Source: Eleusine coracana subsp. coracana (lineage: Eukaryota > Streptophyta > Magnoliopsida > Poales > Poaceae). From it: a DNA stretch of 64,000 bases. Under the pieces are notes generated by a model. That model saw nothing but the letters and a program-made list of their open reading frames with translations. It did no database searches and was not told the origin of the DNA. A program made the translations under genes and the position numbers. Below are positions 23,379 through 33,471 of the stretch, piece after piece (within the stretch, counting starts at the first letter, position 1; the number at the start of each line of letters is the position of its first letter). Location of the stretch: contig CM064427.1 of assembly GCA_032690845.1 (NCBI GenBank), positions 9,001,501-9,065,500 of the forward strand, given 5' to 3'.

Positions 23379-24600
23379 TTATAAGGATCAAGAAGCCAAC
23401 AGGGAGGGGGTGTGAATTGGGCCAATATGGATCGTCAACTCAATTTACCAATTGGTGGCACCTCCACCTCTAACGACAAGTCCTATAAAATTCTACCAAG
23501 CCAATATCCTAACAATGGTCGTAGGATGTTAAGATGCAAGCGGTGCCAAGCCAGTCAATAAGCAAGCAAGCCCATGGAAATCCTATCTTTACTTACACTC
23601 AAGTGCAACGATAAGTAAAAGATGGATTTAGAGGTTGATCATAAATTTTTAGCCCGTGATGTCAGAAGGATGGAGCCTTCCCCTAGTACTCATTGAACTA
23701 ACTCCTATTAGAGAATATGTCCCTCATGCCGCTCCAAGCAGATATCCTCATCCATGATCCCACTTCACTCTCCTAGTGAAATCGTTGTTGCGTCACCGCT
23801 GCCCACCATGACAAAAGCCCTCCCTTGAGGATATGCTCCACTCTCCAAGTGCAAGCATATGCACTCTCTCACTGCAAGCATATGCACTCTCTCTTGATGC
23901 TTCTTTCAAAAGTGAGCTTAAACCTTGTACAAACGTGTTATGACTCTCACATCCAACAGAAGACGCTCAATCACCAACATCTAGCCGGTCTAACCCCATA
24001 TATAAATTAAGAATAACAATATGGATCACTCTCTGCAACCTCACTAGGCTAGGGATAAAGGGATGCTCTTACTACTGTCCTTGATACTAGAAAGATTGCT
24101 CTCAATCTTTTCGCAAGTGTCTTCTCTTCTCCTTTTGGCCCTTATTTGATTCCTCCAGCTGAACAAATGGCTAAAAGAGTTTTTCATGAGCTAGGCAACA
24201 TCTATTTATAGGCTTCAACCACTCCACCAGCCGTTGCTCAAAAATACTCTGCTGAAGGCTTTCTCACCGTATCATACGGTGACCTATCAGCATACTATAC
24301 GATGACTATGAAGTATTCAAACTTTTGTAGTTGCCATTGAATGCCTAAGTCACGATACCATACGGTCACACAATCTCCCATCATATGGTGACTCCATGAA
24401 TCCTTAGCAGAGGCATGTCCTCTCTATTGACATGTAAGTATCATTAAATATGAGCACTCCCTTGTGCGGAATTGCTTGTCACGTTGGCAGTGCAATTTGA
24501 TCCGACCGGTTGGAGCAACGGGTCAGACCGGTTTTCACGAGCGTCGCCGTGGAAACCAATAAGCACATGCCCAAGAGAGACCTCGTTAGGGTAATCACAC
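23379..24600 (-). mobile_element. 5' LTR of the copia element
   Basis: Lies directly upstream (minus strand) of the primer-binding site and ends in GGCTTCTTGATCCTTATA, with a mutated last base instead of CA. It contains a TATAAATA box on the minus strand (24203-24210) and short local repeats such as AAGCATATGCACTCTCTC (twice, 23845-23897). The outer border is not certain. Confidence 0.6.
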
Positions 24601-25086
24601 CTTGGATTGTTCTAGCGTTGGAAGGCTAGCTAGAATGCCTTCAAACGCCATCGAAATGAGAGACGAACAACAATTAGGGTTGAAAAAGTGGTGAAGAGAG
24701 ACAAAAAGGAAAAAAAAAAGGCAAAAAGATAATGCAAAATATGTTTTTATCGATTGGAATGCCCTCAATTGGCCGCCGTGACCCTCCACTTTTATAGAGG
24801 GGTTGGTATTGCATCACAAGAAACGAAGTCTCCTTGTGAATCCCGAGTGAATATGGAATTTAACTCGGACTCTTGCCCATAACAGGTCTGACCGGTTGCA
24901 CAAACCGGCCTGACCGGTTTGACCAGAAGAATTACATATTGCTAGGACTCGACAAATAATCCTATCACGCAGCAAAAGTAGTAAACATTTAGCAAAATTG
25001 ATAGGACTCTTGCCCATAACCGGTCTACAAGAACTCGGCCATGAATGAAAGTGAATGTAACTCAAATTGGTCTGATCAGTGTAAAA
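24601..25086. other. Transposon-like sequence with CCGGTCTGACCGGTT motifs
   Basis: Contains AACAGGTCTGACCGGTTGCA and ACCGGCCTGACCGGTTTGAC near 24882-24923, motifs common in grass LTRs. No gene or border is visible. Confidence 0.4.
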
Positions 25087-25896
25087 GATCGATCTGACCG
25101 GGTTTCTTAATGTTCAGGAAAATCTATAACTTTTAGTTCATTTTTAGTCATCAACACATTCCTCTGTACTTTTTCGGAAGGCATGCATGCAAAAAGGTAT
25201 TTTTAGTCCAGAAAAATATCAAAGGTGATGATTGTTTGAAAATACACCAGCCATATTTAATCTAAGGGTGATAAAAGGTATCGGCCATAATACTCAATAA
25301 TGCTCAAATTGAAGTTGAATTTACCTGTTTTGGCCTCCATTCTTTCTTCACAAAAAGATTGATCTGACCGGGTTTCTTAATGTTCAGGAAAATCTATAAC
25401 TTTTACTTCATTTTCGGTCATCAACACATTCCCCTGTACTTTTTCGGAAAGCATGCATGCAAAAAGATATTTTTAGTCCAGAAAAATATCAAAGGCGATG
25501 ATTGTTTGAAAATACACCAACCATATTTAATCTAAGGGTGATAAAAAGTATCGGCCATAATACTCAATAATGCTCAAATTGAAGTTGAATTTACCTGTTT
25601 TGGCCTCCATTCTTTCTTCACAAAAAGATCGATCTGACCAAGTTTCTTAATGTTCAGGAAAATCTATAACTTTTAGTTCATTTTCGGTCATCAACACATT
25701 CCCTTGTACTTTTTCGGAAAGCATGCATGCAAAAAGATATTTTTAGTCCAGAAAAATATCAAAGGCGATGATTGTTTGAAAATACACCAGCCATATTTAA
25801 TCTAAGGGTGATAAATAGTATCGGCCATAATACTCAATAATGCTCAAATTGAAGTTGAATTTACCTGTTTTGGCCTCCATTCTTTCTTCACAAATT
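25087..25896. repeat. Three-unit tandem repeat, period 270 bp
   Basis: Units start at 25087, 25357 and 25627 (GATCGATCTGACC..GTTTC), each exactly 270 bp and nearly identical by eye. Landmarks recur in every unit: TCATCAACACATTCC, GGCATGCATGCAAAAAG, CAAATTGAAGTTGAATTTAC and TTTGGCCTCCATTCTTTC. A further partial copy of the GGTACCTGTTTTGGCCTCCAT part occurs near 25995-26013. No long ORF spans the array. The high identity suggests recent amplification. Confidence 0.95.
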
Positions 25897-26286
25897 TTCT
25901 TGGCCTCATAGGTATTGTTTCAAGCTGCTGCTTCATGCCTATGTGTTTGTGCATGCCTGAATGACCGGCCAGATCATTATTCTTCGCCTCATAGGTACCT
26001 GTTTTGGCCTCCATCTTGGTTGTATGCACTTACAATCTTGCTTCATGTCCTTCTTTCTCTTCTTTGAATCAGCAAATGCACTTTCGGCCAGATCATTATC
26101 CACAATAATCGGCCATGGTGATGCTTCCCAATAAAGGTTAGAATCAATACATTGCATAATATATCAACATAACTCCAAGGTAAGTAATATCATACATATG
26201 TCCAAAATAAAGGAGCAATCCGGTGGAAAGATGACATATTACTTTAAGATTGATGAAATCTGGATTGCTCATGGTCTGTTATAGAT

Positions 26287-27227
26287 TTAGTATCAGCAAA
26301 GTACCCGTACGTTGCTACGGGTTTCAAAAAACAAAACACTCTTTATGATTTAAACGTAAATCATTTACACAATATAATTGTTAATATTTTTATATGAAAG
26401 ATCATATTTATATTACTGTTGGTGTTTCTTAGTGTACTATTTTATATGTCATAAGTAACAATTTTTCTACCATTTTTCACCGTATTCTTATCATAAATAT
26501 TTTTTACCTCTAATATTAATGATTTAAGATGTAGTATCGTTTGAGTGCTATGTTGTAAAATTAAGTGAAATGACATTAACAAAATGCTCAAATATGAGAA
26601 GTACCGATATGAAGCCCATTTCGCCATGCAAAGAGGGATTTTCACAAGCTCATAATACGTACAAGACACCACTGACCCTTTATGAAGCACAACATGCAAG
26701 ACCAAGGTCGTGAACTAATGGCTAAAGATTTCTATAAACTTTATCCGATTGGAAAAATCAATTCACGCATAATCAAAACAGCACTGCATTGCGACGTGAT
26801 TTTGGACTTAAAAACTTGTTTTAATGAGAAAAGTTAAAACACGAAAGTTATAGATCTCGTCGAGTTCTTTTTGAAATATATGTGGATCATATTATTTGGA
26901 CTTCGAATATATGGGATATGGGTCCCGCACAGACACCTGCGCAGAGGAGTCTGAATGAGAACAAATATTTTTGCATTGTAAATTTAGAAACCAAAACGGT
27001 GGAATCTTGACTTCTATTAAATATCAAAGTTGTAGAAGTTTTCGAGGGCTACGAGATAGAGTTTTAGTTTGCCTCATTTGAACTCCGGACGAGATATTTA
27101 TGATTTTTTGAATTCGTTGCTTAATATGAAAGATACAAAACTGATTTGGATTCAATCTCTAACTTTGTAGACAAACAACAAATTTTTTGATAGCGTGAAC
27201 ATTTCCACCTAAATTAGTAGGAGTAGA
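26287..27227 (-). mobile_element. Non-autonomous Helitron
   Basis: On the minus strand the element starts A|TCTACTCCTACTAATTTAGG at 27227. It ends with a perfect 7-bp-stem hairpin (ACCCGTA CGTTGC TACGGGT, 26302-26321), twelve bases, then CTAA at 26290-26287. A TC start, a 3' hairpin and a CTRR end are the Helitron signature, and TCT-CTA-type starts and CCCGTnCGTTGC hairpins are common in grass Helitrons. The base after CTAA is A, not the expected T, so the exact end is a little uncertain. About 200 bp at its 5' end match the fragment at 18771. No Rep/helicase is present. Confidence 0.65.
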
Positions 27228-27410
27228 TAAATTATTACCTTGCATGTTTCTGGGAAAAAACAGTCTGCCAAGAATTAACACCGGTCGGACCGAAACTATT
27301 ACCGGTCTGGCCGGTTTCAGACCTCATCACATTATTAGCTCGAAAAAGAATCCTATCTCTCTCTACATCTCCTACTGCACAGAACGACGTGTTATGTCAA
27401 CTATATAGAG

Positions 27411-27783
27411 CAGGGTTTAAAAAATCGTTTGAACCGAGAAAACCGGATCCCACCAAATTTGAACGAAATTTTAGAGCTAACCAGTCGGTTTCTTTGGTTT
27501 ACCGACCGGTTTCTTTGGTTTATCGCTCGGTTTTCTCGGTTTACCACTCGGTTTATTGAGAAAATTTCTTCTTTCAAAAAACCGTTCGGCTTCTCTGGTT
27601 TATCGATCGGTTTCTCCGGATTATCGCTCGGTTTTACCAGTTTTCAAAATTACAATTTTTTTCAAATTTACAAATTTTGAAAAATAATTCGACCGAAAAC
27701 CGGTCGTCCGTTGAAACTGAACCGGACCGGTTTGGTCGAAAACCGTGAAAACCGACCGGTTTCTGTCGGTTTTTCAATCCATG
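27411..27783. mobile_element. Non-autonomous hAT element rich in CCGGTT
   Basis: A 373-bp element with a perfect 8-bp duplication ATATAGAG (27403-27410 and 27784-27791). Ends are CAGGGTTTAAAAAATCG and, inward from the right, CATGGATTGAAAAACCG. The interior consists of repeated ACCGG(T)TTTC and CGGTTTCTTTGGTTTA units in both orientations. Its target was the TATA-like CTATATAGAG, now duplicated, about 140 bp before RING copy 2. No coding capacity. Confidence 0.88.
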
Positions 27784-27923
27784 ATATAGAGTTTTCGTCG
27801 CGTAAAGAAAACAACCGATTTTCTCAAGTCGTATACTCTGCTCCTCTGCAAACACAACGAAACTAGCGTTTTAGCACGTCCGCCCACCGGTGCCCACACG
27901 TACGTAGCTCGCGCCGGCCCGGC

Positions 27924-28331
27924 ATGGACGAGCTATCGCTGTTCAATTACGTTGCGCTGACGGCCTTGGCAATATTCTTCGCGGGAGTACTGATCATCAC
28001 ATTCGTAGTGATCCTATGCACAATGTGCAAGGAAGCGGATGAAAGGCTGGAGCGTCGCGCGGCAGCACCATCGCCGCCTCCGCCTCCCCTGCAGCTGGAC
28101 GTGGTTCTGCCGTACTTCCCGTACGCGGGGCGTGGCGACGGCAGCGCGTCGGAGGCGGCGGCGTGCGCGATCTGCCTCGGTTCGCTCCGGCAGGGACAGC
28201 TCTGCTCTGAGGTGCCGGCGTGCCGGCACGCGCTCCACAAAGACTGCTTGGGCATGTGGGCGAAGACCAAGGGTAGCTGCCCGCTGTGCAGGGCCAAGAT
28301 CGGCGTCCAAGGATCAGACGGCGTGGTGTAG
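27924..28331 (+). CDS. ATL-like RING-H2 membrane protein, copy 2
   Basis: A single exon of 135 residues, starting MDELSLFNYVALTALAIFFA. The hydrophobic segment covers about residues 9-33 (ALTALAIFFAGVLIITFVVI), followed by a short basic/acidic stretch, a Pro run, LPYFPYAGRG, then the RING-H2 finger from about residue 82: CAIC, fifteen residues, CRHALHKDC, ten residues, CPLC. It ends soon after (KIGVQGSDGVV). All eight zinc ligands are present, so it is probably an active membrane E3 ubiquitin ligase; the target is unknown. It shares LPYFPYAGR and most of the finger with copy 1, 7.5 kb upstream. A hAT element ends 140 bp upstream. Confidence 0.86.
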   Translation: MDELSLFNYVALTALAIFFAGVLIITFVVILCTMCKEADERLERRAAAPSPPPPPLQLDVVLPYFPYAGRGDGSASEAAACAICLGSLRQGQLCSEVPACRHALHKDCLGMWAKTKGSCPLCRAKIGVQGSDGVV

Positions 28332-28940
28332 CAAAGCGGCACCGCACTCTACGTCGTTTCTCTGTTTTTTTTTTTTTTTACAAGTACAGAGTCGGTTTCG
28401 AAGCACAATACCAGCCTACTCCATGTTAGAGTCGTCGTACTTCTATCTAACTCGAGCCGGACAAACAAGGTATCGCCGTCGATATAGCGCGACCATGCAC
28501 AACCGCAGCGTATCGATCTAAGGTATGCCGTTCGTCTCGTGATGCATTGTTCTAATCTAATCGACCGGTAGGATTTTCTTTTCAAAAAAGAAAAGAATCG
28601 ATTGTGAGAAACCGGCCATCTATCGGCTCGTGTCCGCACCCGAGCGACGATGGGGGCGCCGTTCCAGGTGATTATATTGGTGCATAAACACATTATAAAA
28701 TATCTTAGAAACTACAGAAAAAAAACAGGGTGATACCTCATTTACGTTTTTCCTCTTTGACAAAAGACACCACATGACATCTTATACCTGTGATGAAATG
28801 AATGAAAGAATGAATAATATAAAGGTAAACAAAACCCAAAACAGAGAAGACAAATGAAAAAAAAGAGAAAATTACTATTAAATTTATCAAAGTATATTTA
28901 CTGCCTCAAAAAGAAAGAATAAACATCTTTATCTTTATCC
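28332..28940. other. Spacer between RING copies 2 and 3
   Basis: No gene is supported. A T run (28366-28379) and sequence resembling the RING upstream regions (GTATGCCGTTCGTCTCGTG near 28521) suggest duplicated flanks. Confidence 0.45.
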
Positions 28941-28944
28941 TACT

Positions 28945-29166
28945 ATGAAACGTATTACCTGTGCCATCTCGAAGCCGTACATTTATCCAACTCGAATTTC
29001 TGCTGTCTATAAACAACATACCAATGCAATCGCATATGTATCGTCCCGTACAGCGGTGCAACGCAGGAGCCGCGCATTGGATAGAAACAGAGATACGCCG
29101 TTCGTCTTTATTAGGAGAAGAAGACTTGCTTGCTTCTGCATCTACTAACCCGCGATGGCAGTGCAG
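28945..29166 (+). promoter_or_regulatory. Promoter region of RING copy 3, duplicated before copy 4
   Basis: Contains a TATA-like TCTATAAAC at 29006-29014. Blocks shared with 33225-33471 include ACGAAACGT..GTATTACCTG, AAGCCGTACA, ATATGTATCGTCCCGTAC, GGAGCCGCGCAT and GCGCCGTTCGTCTTTA-type sequence. The shared 5' flank shows copies 3 and 4 arose by duplication of promoter plus gene. Confidence 0.6.
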
Positions 29167-29592
29167 ATGTAGCTGTCGGAAATCGCCGTAGTGATCTTCG
29201 GAGTCGTGAGCGCGGTTCTGTTCGTCGTAATCTTCATCGACTAATGTCGTACTGTGCTCCGACGGCTAGAGGAAGAGGAACGGCAGAGGGCCGCAACCCG
29301 ACCGGTGATAATGGATCAGCGGGCCATGCTGGCGGCGCTGGCGTCTCTGGAGAACAGCAAGGCGAGGCAGGGCGCGCTGCAGGAGCAGGGCAGGGAGTCG
29401 GAGACGCTGTGCGCGATCTGCGTGGAGCCGCTCCGGCAAGGGCAGCATTGCAGCGAGGTGCCGGTGTGCCGCCACGCGTTCCACAGGGGCTGCCTCGATG
29501 CGTGGGCGAGGACCAAGGGTACCTGCCCGCTGTGCAGGGCCAGGATCGTGCCGGGATCTAACGGAGCAACGGCTGCGGAAGATATGGTTTAG
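29167..29592 (+). pseudogene. ATL-like RING-H2 copy 3 with disabled membrane segment
   Basis: The ancestral start is ATG at 29167, but the next codon is TAG (29170-29172). The same frame continues with a clear transmembrane helix (IAVVIFGVVSAVLFVVIFI, about 29182-29238), then a TAA at 29242-29244. After that the frame is open to 29592: CRTVLRRLEEEERQRAATRP, and a complete RING-H2 finger (CAIC, fifteen residues, CRHAFHRGC, ten residues, CPLC) ending GATAAEDMV. The next in-frame ATG at 29311 would give a 93-residue soluble finger protein starting MDQRAMLAALASLENS. So the copy is either a pseudogene or a membrane-free derivative. The finger keeps every ligand, and its linker closely matches copy 4. 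Confidence 0.75.
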
Positions 29593-30248
29593 TTCCTAAG
29601 ATTACGTGCCATTACTGATGGTGACAGTCCTAACTCCAGCAAATGTGCACTGATTGTTGGAGGGTGTAGCATCTTTGGTGACTGCTTGCTTGATTATCAT
29701 CATAGTTTTTATGGCAGTTTTCCTTTACTGACAATTCAATCTCTTGGCCAGCCGGGAGGGACGATCTTTTTGTAACGGTTATTTCTCACAACAAAGCTTA
29801 TTACATGATGTGTTCTCTAAGTCATATGTTGTAGTCCAATTGGGATTTGTATTAAATTGATTTGCTGCCTCTTCTACATTATTAGGACGAGCAGTCGTTT
29901 TACATCAAATTGAGCCGACAATGACTCAAATTTTAGGTCTCTGACTTTTATACCACAGTGAGCCGCCGTGCACAAGATTCCCATAACAGAAAAAGGGAAA
30001 AATAATACTACTTCAACATGCAAACACTGTGGAAAACCGAGACAACTACTTCAACGCTTTATGAGTAGAAGATATCTTTGAAACTACGAAACTAAACAGT
30101 TTGGATTGCTAATATATTTTGATTTATTATGTAGGAATCATGTTAATTTATCCTCTATAAAAACTATTGTGACTCATACTGCATCATTTGTAAGTCAATG
30201 TATATATCATTTCATATAAAATATGAATATAGTCGTATGCAGCTTCTC
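29593..30248. other. Spacer, no gene seen
   Basis: The first part is the likely 3' region of RING copy 3. The rest is AT-rich without support for a gene. Confidence 0.45.
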
Positions 30249-30464
30249 AGTTTTTTTTTTTTTTTTTTTTTTTTGCAAATTACAAGAGCTTCATTCAGTT
30301 TTAGTAGGAGTACAATCACTGGTTACAATCTCCTTAAGTCATTCTGGAGCCTAACCAGTATATCTATATATAGGACCACAGTCTATTGTTCTAGATTGGT
30401 TCCTTCGCGCAGCGTGAGCTCTAAGCTGCCGAATTTGCTTCCTTCGTACATATGACACACTAAA
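30249..30464 (-). mobile_element. LINE-type 3' end with poly(A)
   Basis: On the minus strand an AT/GC-mixed segment ends in CTGAATGAAGCTCTTGTAAT, then TTGC and an A run (T run at 30251-30273). This is the usual 3' tail pattern of grass LINEs. Only a short 3' piece remains, and the CACTA element begins at its 5' edge. Confidence 0.5.
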
Positions 30465-31083
30465 CACTACTATAAAAATGATCATAAACAACATCCTATC
30501 AGCAACGGTTGCTCTGGAACCGCTACTAAAAGATTATCAGCAACGGTTTAAAAACTTTGATCCTAACCAATAATTACTACCTCAACGAACCGCTGTTGAT
30601 AAGTTTTAAAATCATCAGCAGTGGTTCACTATCAGCAGCGGTTCGGGACATACAAGCCCCAAGCAATAATTGCCATAGTGAACTGCTGCTGATAATTTTG
30701 AAACTTATCAGCAGCGGTTCATTGTTCGAACCGCTGCTAATAAGTAGCCTACGTATATAACTCACATCCTCTTCGTTTATGCGCACCCGAGCACCATTTA
30801 TTCTATCATTTTTGCAAGTGTTCTTCCCTCAAAGGTCGAGGGACGCCATTTCTACCCGTTGCTGTGGTTGGAGAGCTAAAAAATTATAGAACTCTACCAT
30901 CTCGGGCTCTTGAAGGTTGGTTGGATATTTAGGGTACATATCAGCAGCGATTCATAATTTTGAACCGCTACTGATATTTAGGGTACCGAACCGCTGCTGA
31001 TATGTACCCATCAGCAGCAGTTCTAGAACCGTTGCTGATAATCGAACTATCAGCAGTGCCTAATCAACAACGGTTCGAGAACC

Positions 31084-32688
31084 TAAAAGTGCATTTAGAT
31101 CCCTATTTTTTTTGTAATTAGCGTCAATACACTTATGAATAGACTAATATTTTTATTGAGCATGTGTGTAGATGACTATCTCAAATTGTTGAATGAAATG
31201 TATTGATACAAAAATGGAAAAGGAGATGGTCATTCGTCTCAAGTTGAAGGTCCAAAAATCTACTCAAGAATAAAGATCATGGAGTTTTATTTTTATTTCT
31301 TGAGTATAGGTAAACCGTACTATCAAGAGGGATATAATTCACGAATATAGTAAAGTCAAATGCTCAAATTTTCCAAAATACCACCTCAGTCGTCCTCTGT
31401 TTTTGCCTTCATCGGCAATGCCGGTGGCCTCCATCGGTAGTGCCGATCCCCCTTCCCAGAGGCACTGTGAAGTCCAGACATCTCTGGCTCTCTAGCTGTA
31501 GCTCACCGGCAGTGCCGGTCTCCTGATCGATAGTGCTGTTTATGGCTCCCACAGATCCATTTTTTTTGTCTGGCTCTGGCTGTAGCTCACCGGCAGTGCT
31601 GGTCCCCTCTCCACAGAGATTGTTTTTCCTCGGGATCTTTAGCTGACTGTGATCGGCAGTGCCGGTCTGCCGGATCGGCAGTGCCGGTCAAGGTCTCCAG
31701 AGACCACTTGTCCTTTCTGTGGTTGCCTCACCGACAGTGTCGATGTCCTGATCGGCAGTATTGGTGCGGGCCGAATCCTTATCTACAGATCTATGACAAT
31801 GTGTCAGAAACCCTACCGGCAGTGCCGATGGCTCGATCGGCAGTGCCGGTGCGGGGTGTCCAGATAGGCCAACGATTCTTTTTGAGCCCTTTGTATAAAA
31901 AGTTCTCACCCCACTTCGTGCCTCCTCTCTCCCAACCCAAAAATTATTTGGCACTTTTGAGCTTCACTCTCCTCACTCTCCCTCTCTAAGTCAAAGCTTG
32001 ATTCCTTGAGCTAGGGCTTGAATGAGCCATTGATTCCTAGTGAAAAGAGCATCATTCCACTCTTGAGCATTCGATTTAATCATCTTTGCGACTTGTGCTT
32101 GTTACTTTTAGTGCTTTGCTCCTAGATGGTTAGCGGTACTCGTAGAACTCCTAATTTATGTGGTGACACCTCGAGAAGTTTGTATTACCCTCCCGTAAAA
32201 AAATTAATAGTAGAGAACTTGAGTTTGATCTTTGTGGTCGCTTGAGTAAGAATACGGTTGAAAGAGACCCGGTCCTATGTAGACTTCTCAACGGAGACGT
32301 AGGGTTCTTTGTGAGCCCGAACTTCAGTAACAAATCTTGTGTCTCCGTGTGCTCCTTTATTTACTTGTTTTCTATTTATTTATGCTCTAGGATTTGTTCT
32401 TGTATTTACTTAAATTACTAGATCTACTTGTGTAGCCTTTGTTTAGTTGTATCTTATTGTTGTAGAGCTTTCTTTCAACTATTGTTGTAGTCAATTATCA
32501 TCTAGTAACAGCGAAACCATTTAAACCTAGTTTTCGCTCGACTGTCTGCTTATCCATCGACACAGCCGATTACCATCACCGGCACTGCCGGTCAGACTAA
32601 TAAACTTGTTTAAGTCCAATTTCGTAGGATTTGTAGATTTACCTATTCAACCCCCCCCCCCCCTCCTCCCCCCTCTAGGCAACTTTCA
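31084..32688 (+). mobile_element. Solo LTR (Ty1/copia-type) nested in the CACTA element
   Basis: Starts TAAAAGTGCATTTAG (TG mutated to TA) and ends CCTCTAGGCAACTTTCA. It is flanked by GAACC (31079-31083) and GGACC (32689-32693), a 5-bp duplication with one change. A TATA box GTATAAAAAG is at about 31893-31902. The region after it (GAGGGCTTGAATGAGCCATT-like, GAAAGAGACCCGGTCC, CTCAACGGAGACGTAGGGTTC, then a C run and CCCTCTAGGC) matches the LTR pattern I know from abundant grass copia elements. No internal coding region is present, so it looks like a recombination-derived solo LTR. Confidence 0.75.
31405..31855. repeat. Palindromic CGGCAGTGCCGG repeats in the U3 part of the solo LTR
   Basis: About ten copies of GATCGGCAGTGCCGGT or one-to-three-base variants, often in close pairs (for example 31653-31669 and 31674-31689). 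One further copy in reverse form is near 32578-32592. Each unit is itself palindromic (CCGGCACTGCCGG-like). Confidence 0.75.
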
Positions 32689-32969
32689 GGACCGTTGCTG
32701 ATGAGGTGTTTTGAACCGCTGTTGATGACCATTTCTGTAGTAGTGAAAAGGACTAAAAACTCTCCAAGCTCTTGGATTTCTTGTCGGAGACCATTGTTTA
32801 ATCATAAATGAATTGATCATCATTCCCTATCTCACTTTAGGCTTTTAGATGTAACTAATCGGTACATAGTAGGTTAGCAGTTGCCACTGTATGAACATAC
32901 TGAGTTAATCAACATGCAAACAATGTCAAAAACTTTACATCTTCAAAAACGAAACATAAAAACGCTATC

Positions 32970-33110
32970 ATCATTTTTTTTAGGTTACGCCATCCGGTAT
33001 TTTTATTCAAAAGATAAAACAGTTACATCATTTGTCAGATTGGCTACAATAAACTATGAGAGATCATCAATCCAGGAACACAAGAACCCCTTGAGCTAAA
33101 AGCTGTCATC
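32970..33110 (-). mobile_element. LINE-type 3' tail
   Basis: On the minus strand the sequence runs GTAACTGTTTTATCTTTTGA, then ATAAAAATACCGGATGGCGT followed by an A run (T run at 32974-32982). This is the 'TTGAATAAAAATACCGG' end typical of grass LINEs. Confidence 0.5.
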
Positions 33111-33224
33111 ATTATTGGGAACACACCAGTGTTATAAGAAGAGAGGAGAATGATCGATATCTAAGGATACGATGTATTGCATAATAAAATTTGATAAAGT
33201 ATACTGCGCCAAAAGGAATACTAC

Positions 33225-33471
33225 GAAACGTCGTATTACCTGCGCCATGTCCAAGCCGTACACTTCTCCAACACGATTCTGAAACCTAAACTAACAACCT
33301 TCCAACGTGTAATCACATATGTATCGTCCCGTACGCGGAAACTGTTCCCGAGCAATGCAACACAGGAGCCGCGCATCGGATAGAATAGAATGCGCCGTTC
33401 GTCTTTAGACGACTTGCTTGCTGCTCTCGATCGCCTGCATCTACTGATTAATCCGCGACGAGACTGCAGAG
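33225..33471 (+). promoter_or_regulatory. Upstream region of RING copy 4
   Basis: Homologous to 28945-29166 upstream of copy 3 (shared ATATGTATCGTCCCGTAC, GGAGCCGCGCATCGGATAGA and GCGCCGTTCGTCTTTAG), with small insertions. The TATA-like site of copy 3 is not conserved here. Confidence 0.5.

Larger units (their letters stand above)
30465..32745. mobile_element. Non-autonomous CACTA element
   Basis: A 2281-bp element starting CACTACTATAAAAATG and, inward from the right, CACTACTACAGAAATGG, flanked by the 3-bp duplication AAA (30462-30464, 32746-32748). Both ends carry many subterminal repeats of the type ATCAGCAGCGGTTC/GAACCGCTGCTGAT, the expected transposase-binding sites. No transposase frame was found. 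The centre was later invaded by an LTR element (31084-32688), so the original CACTA part is only about 0.67 kb. Confidence 0.88.

Noticed and set aside
29130..29561. 143-codon frame overlapping RING copy 3
   Set aside because: Shifted reading of the RING exon; the Cys/His ligands are only in the other frame.
31405..31855. CRISPR-like array from evenly similar palindromic units
   Set aside because: Spacing is irregular, the spacers are not unique units of constant length, and the context is a plant LTR.
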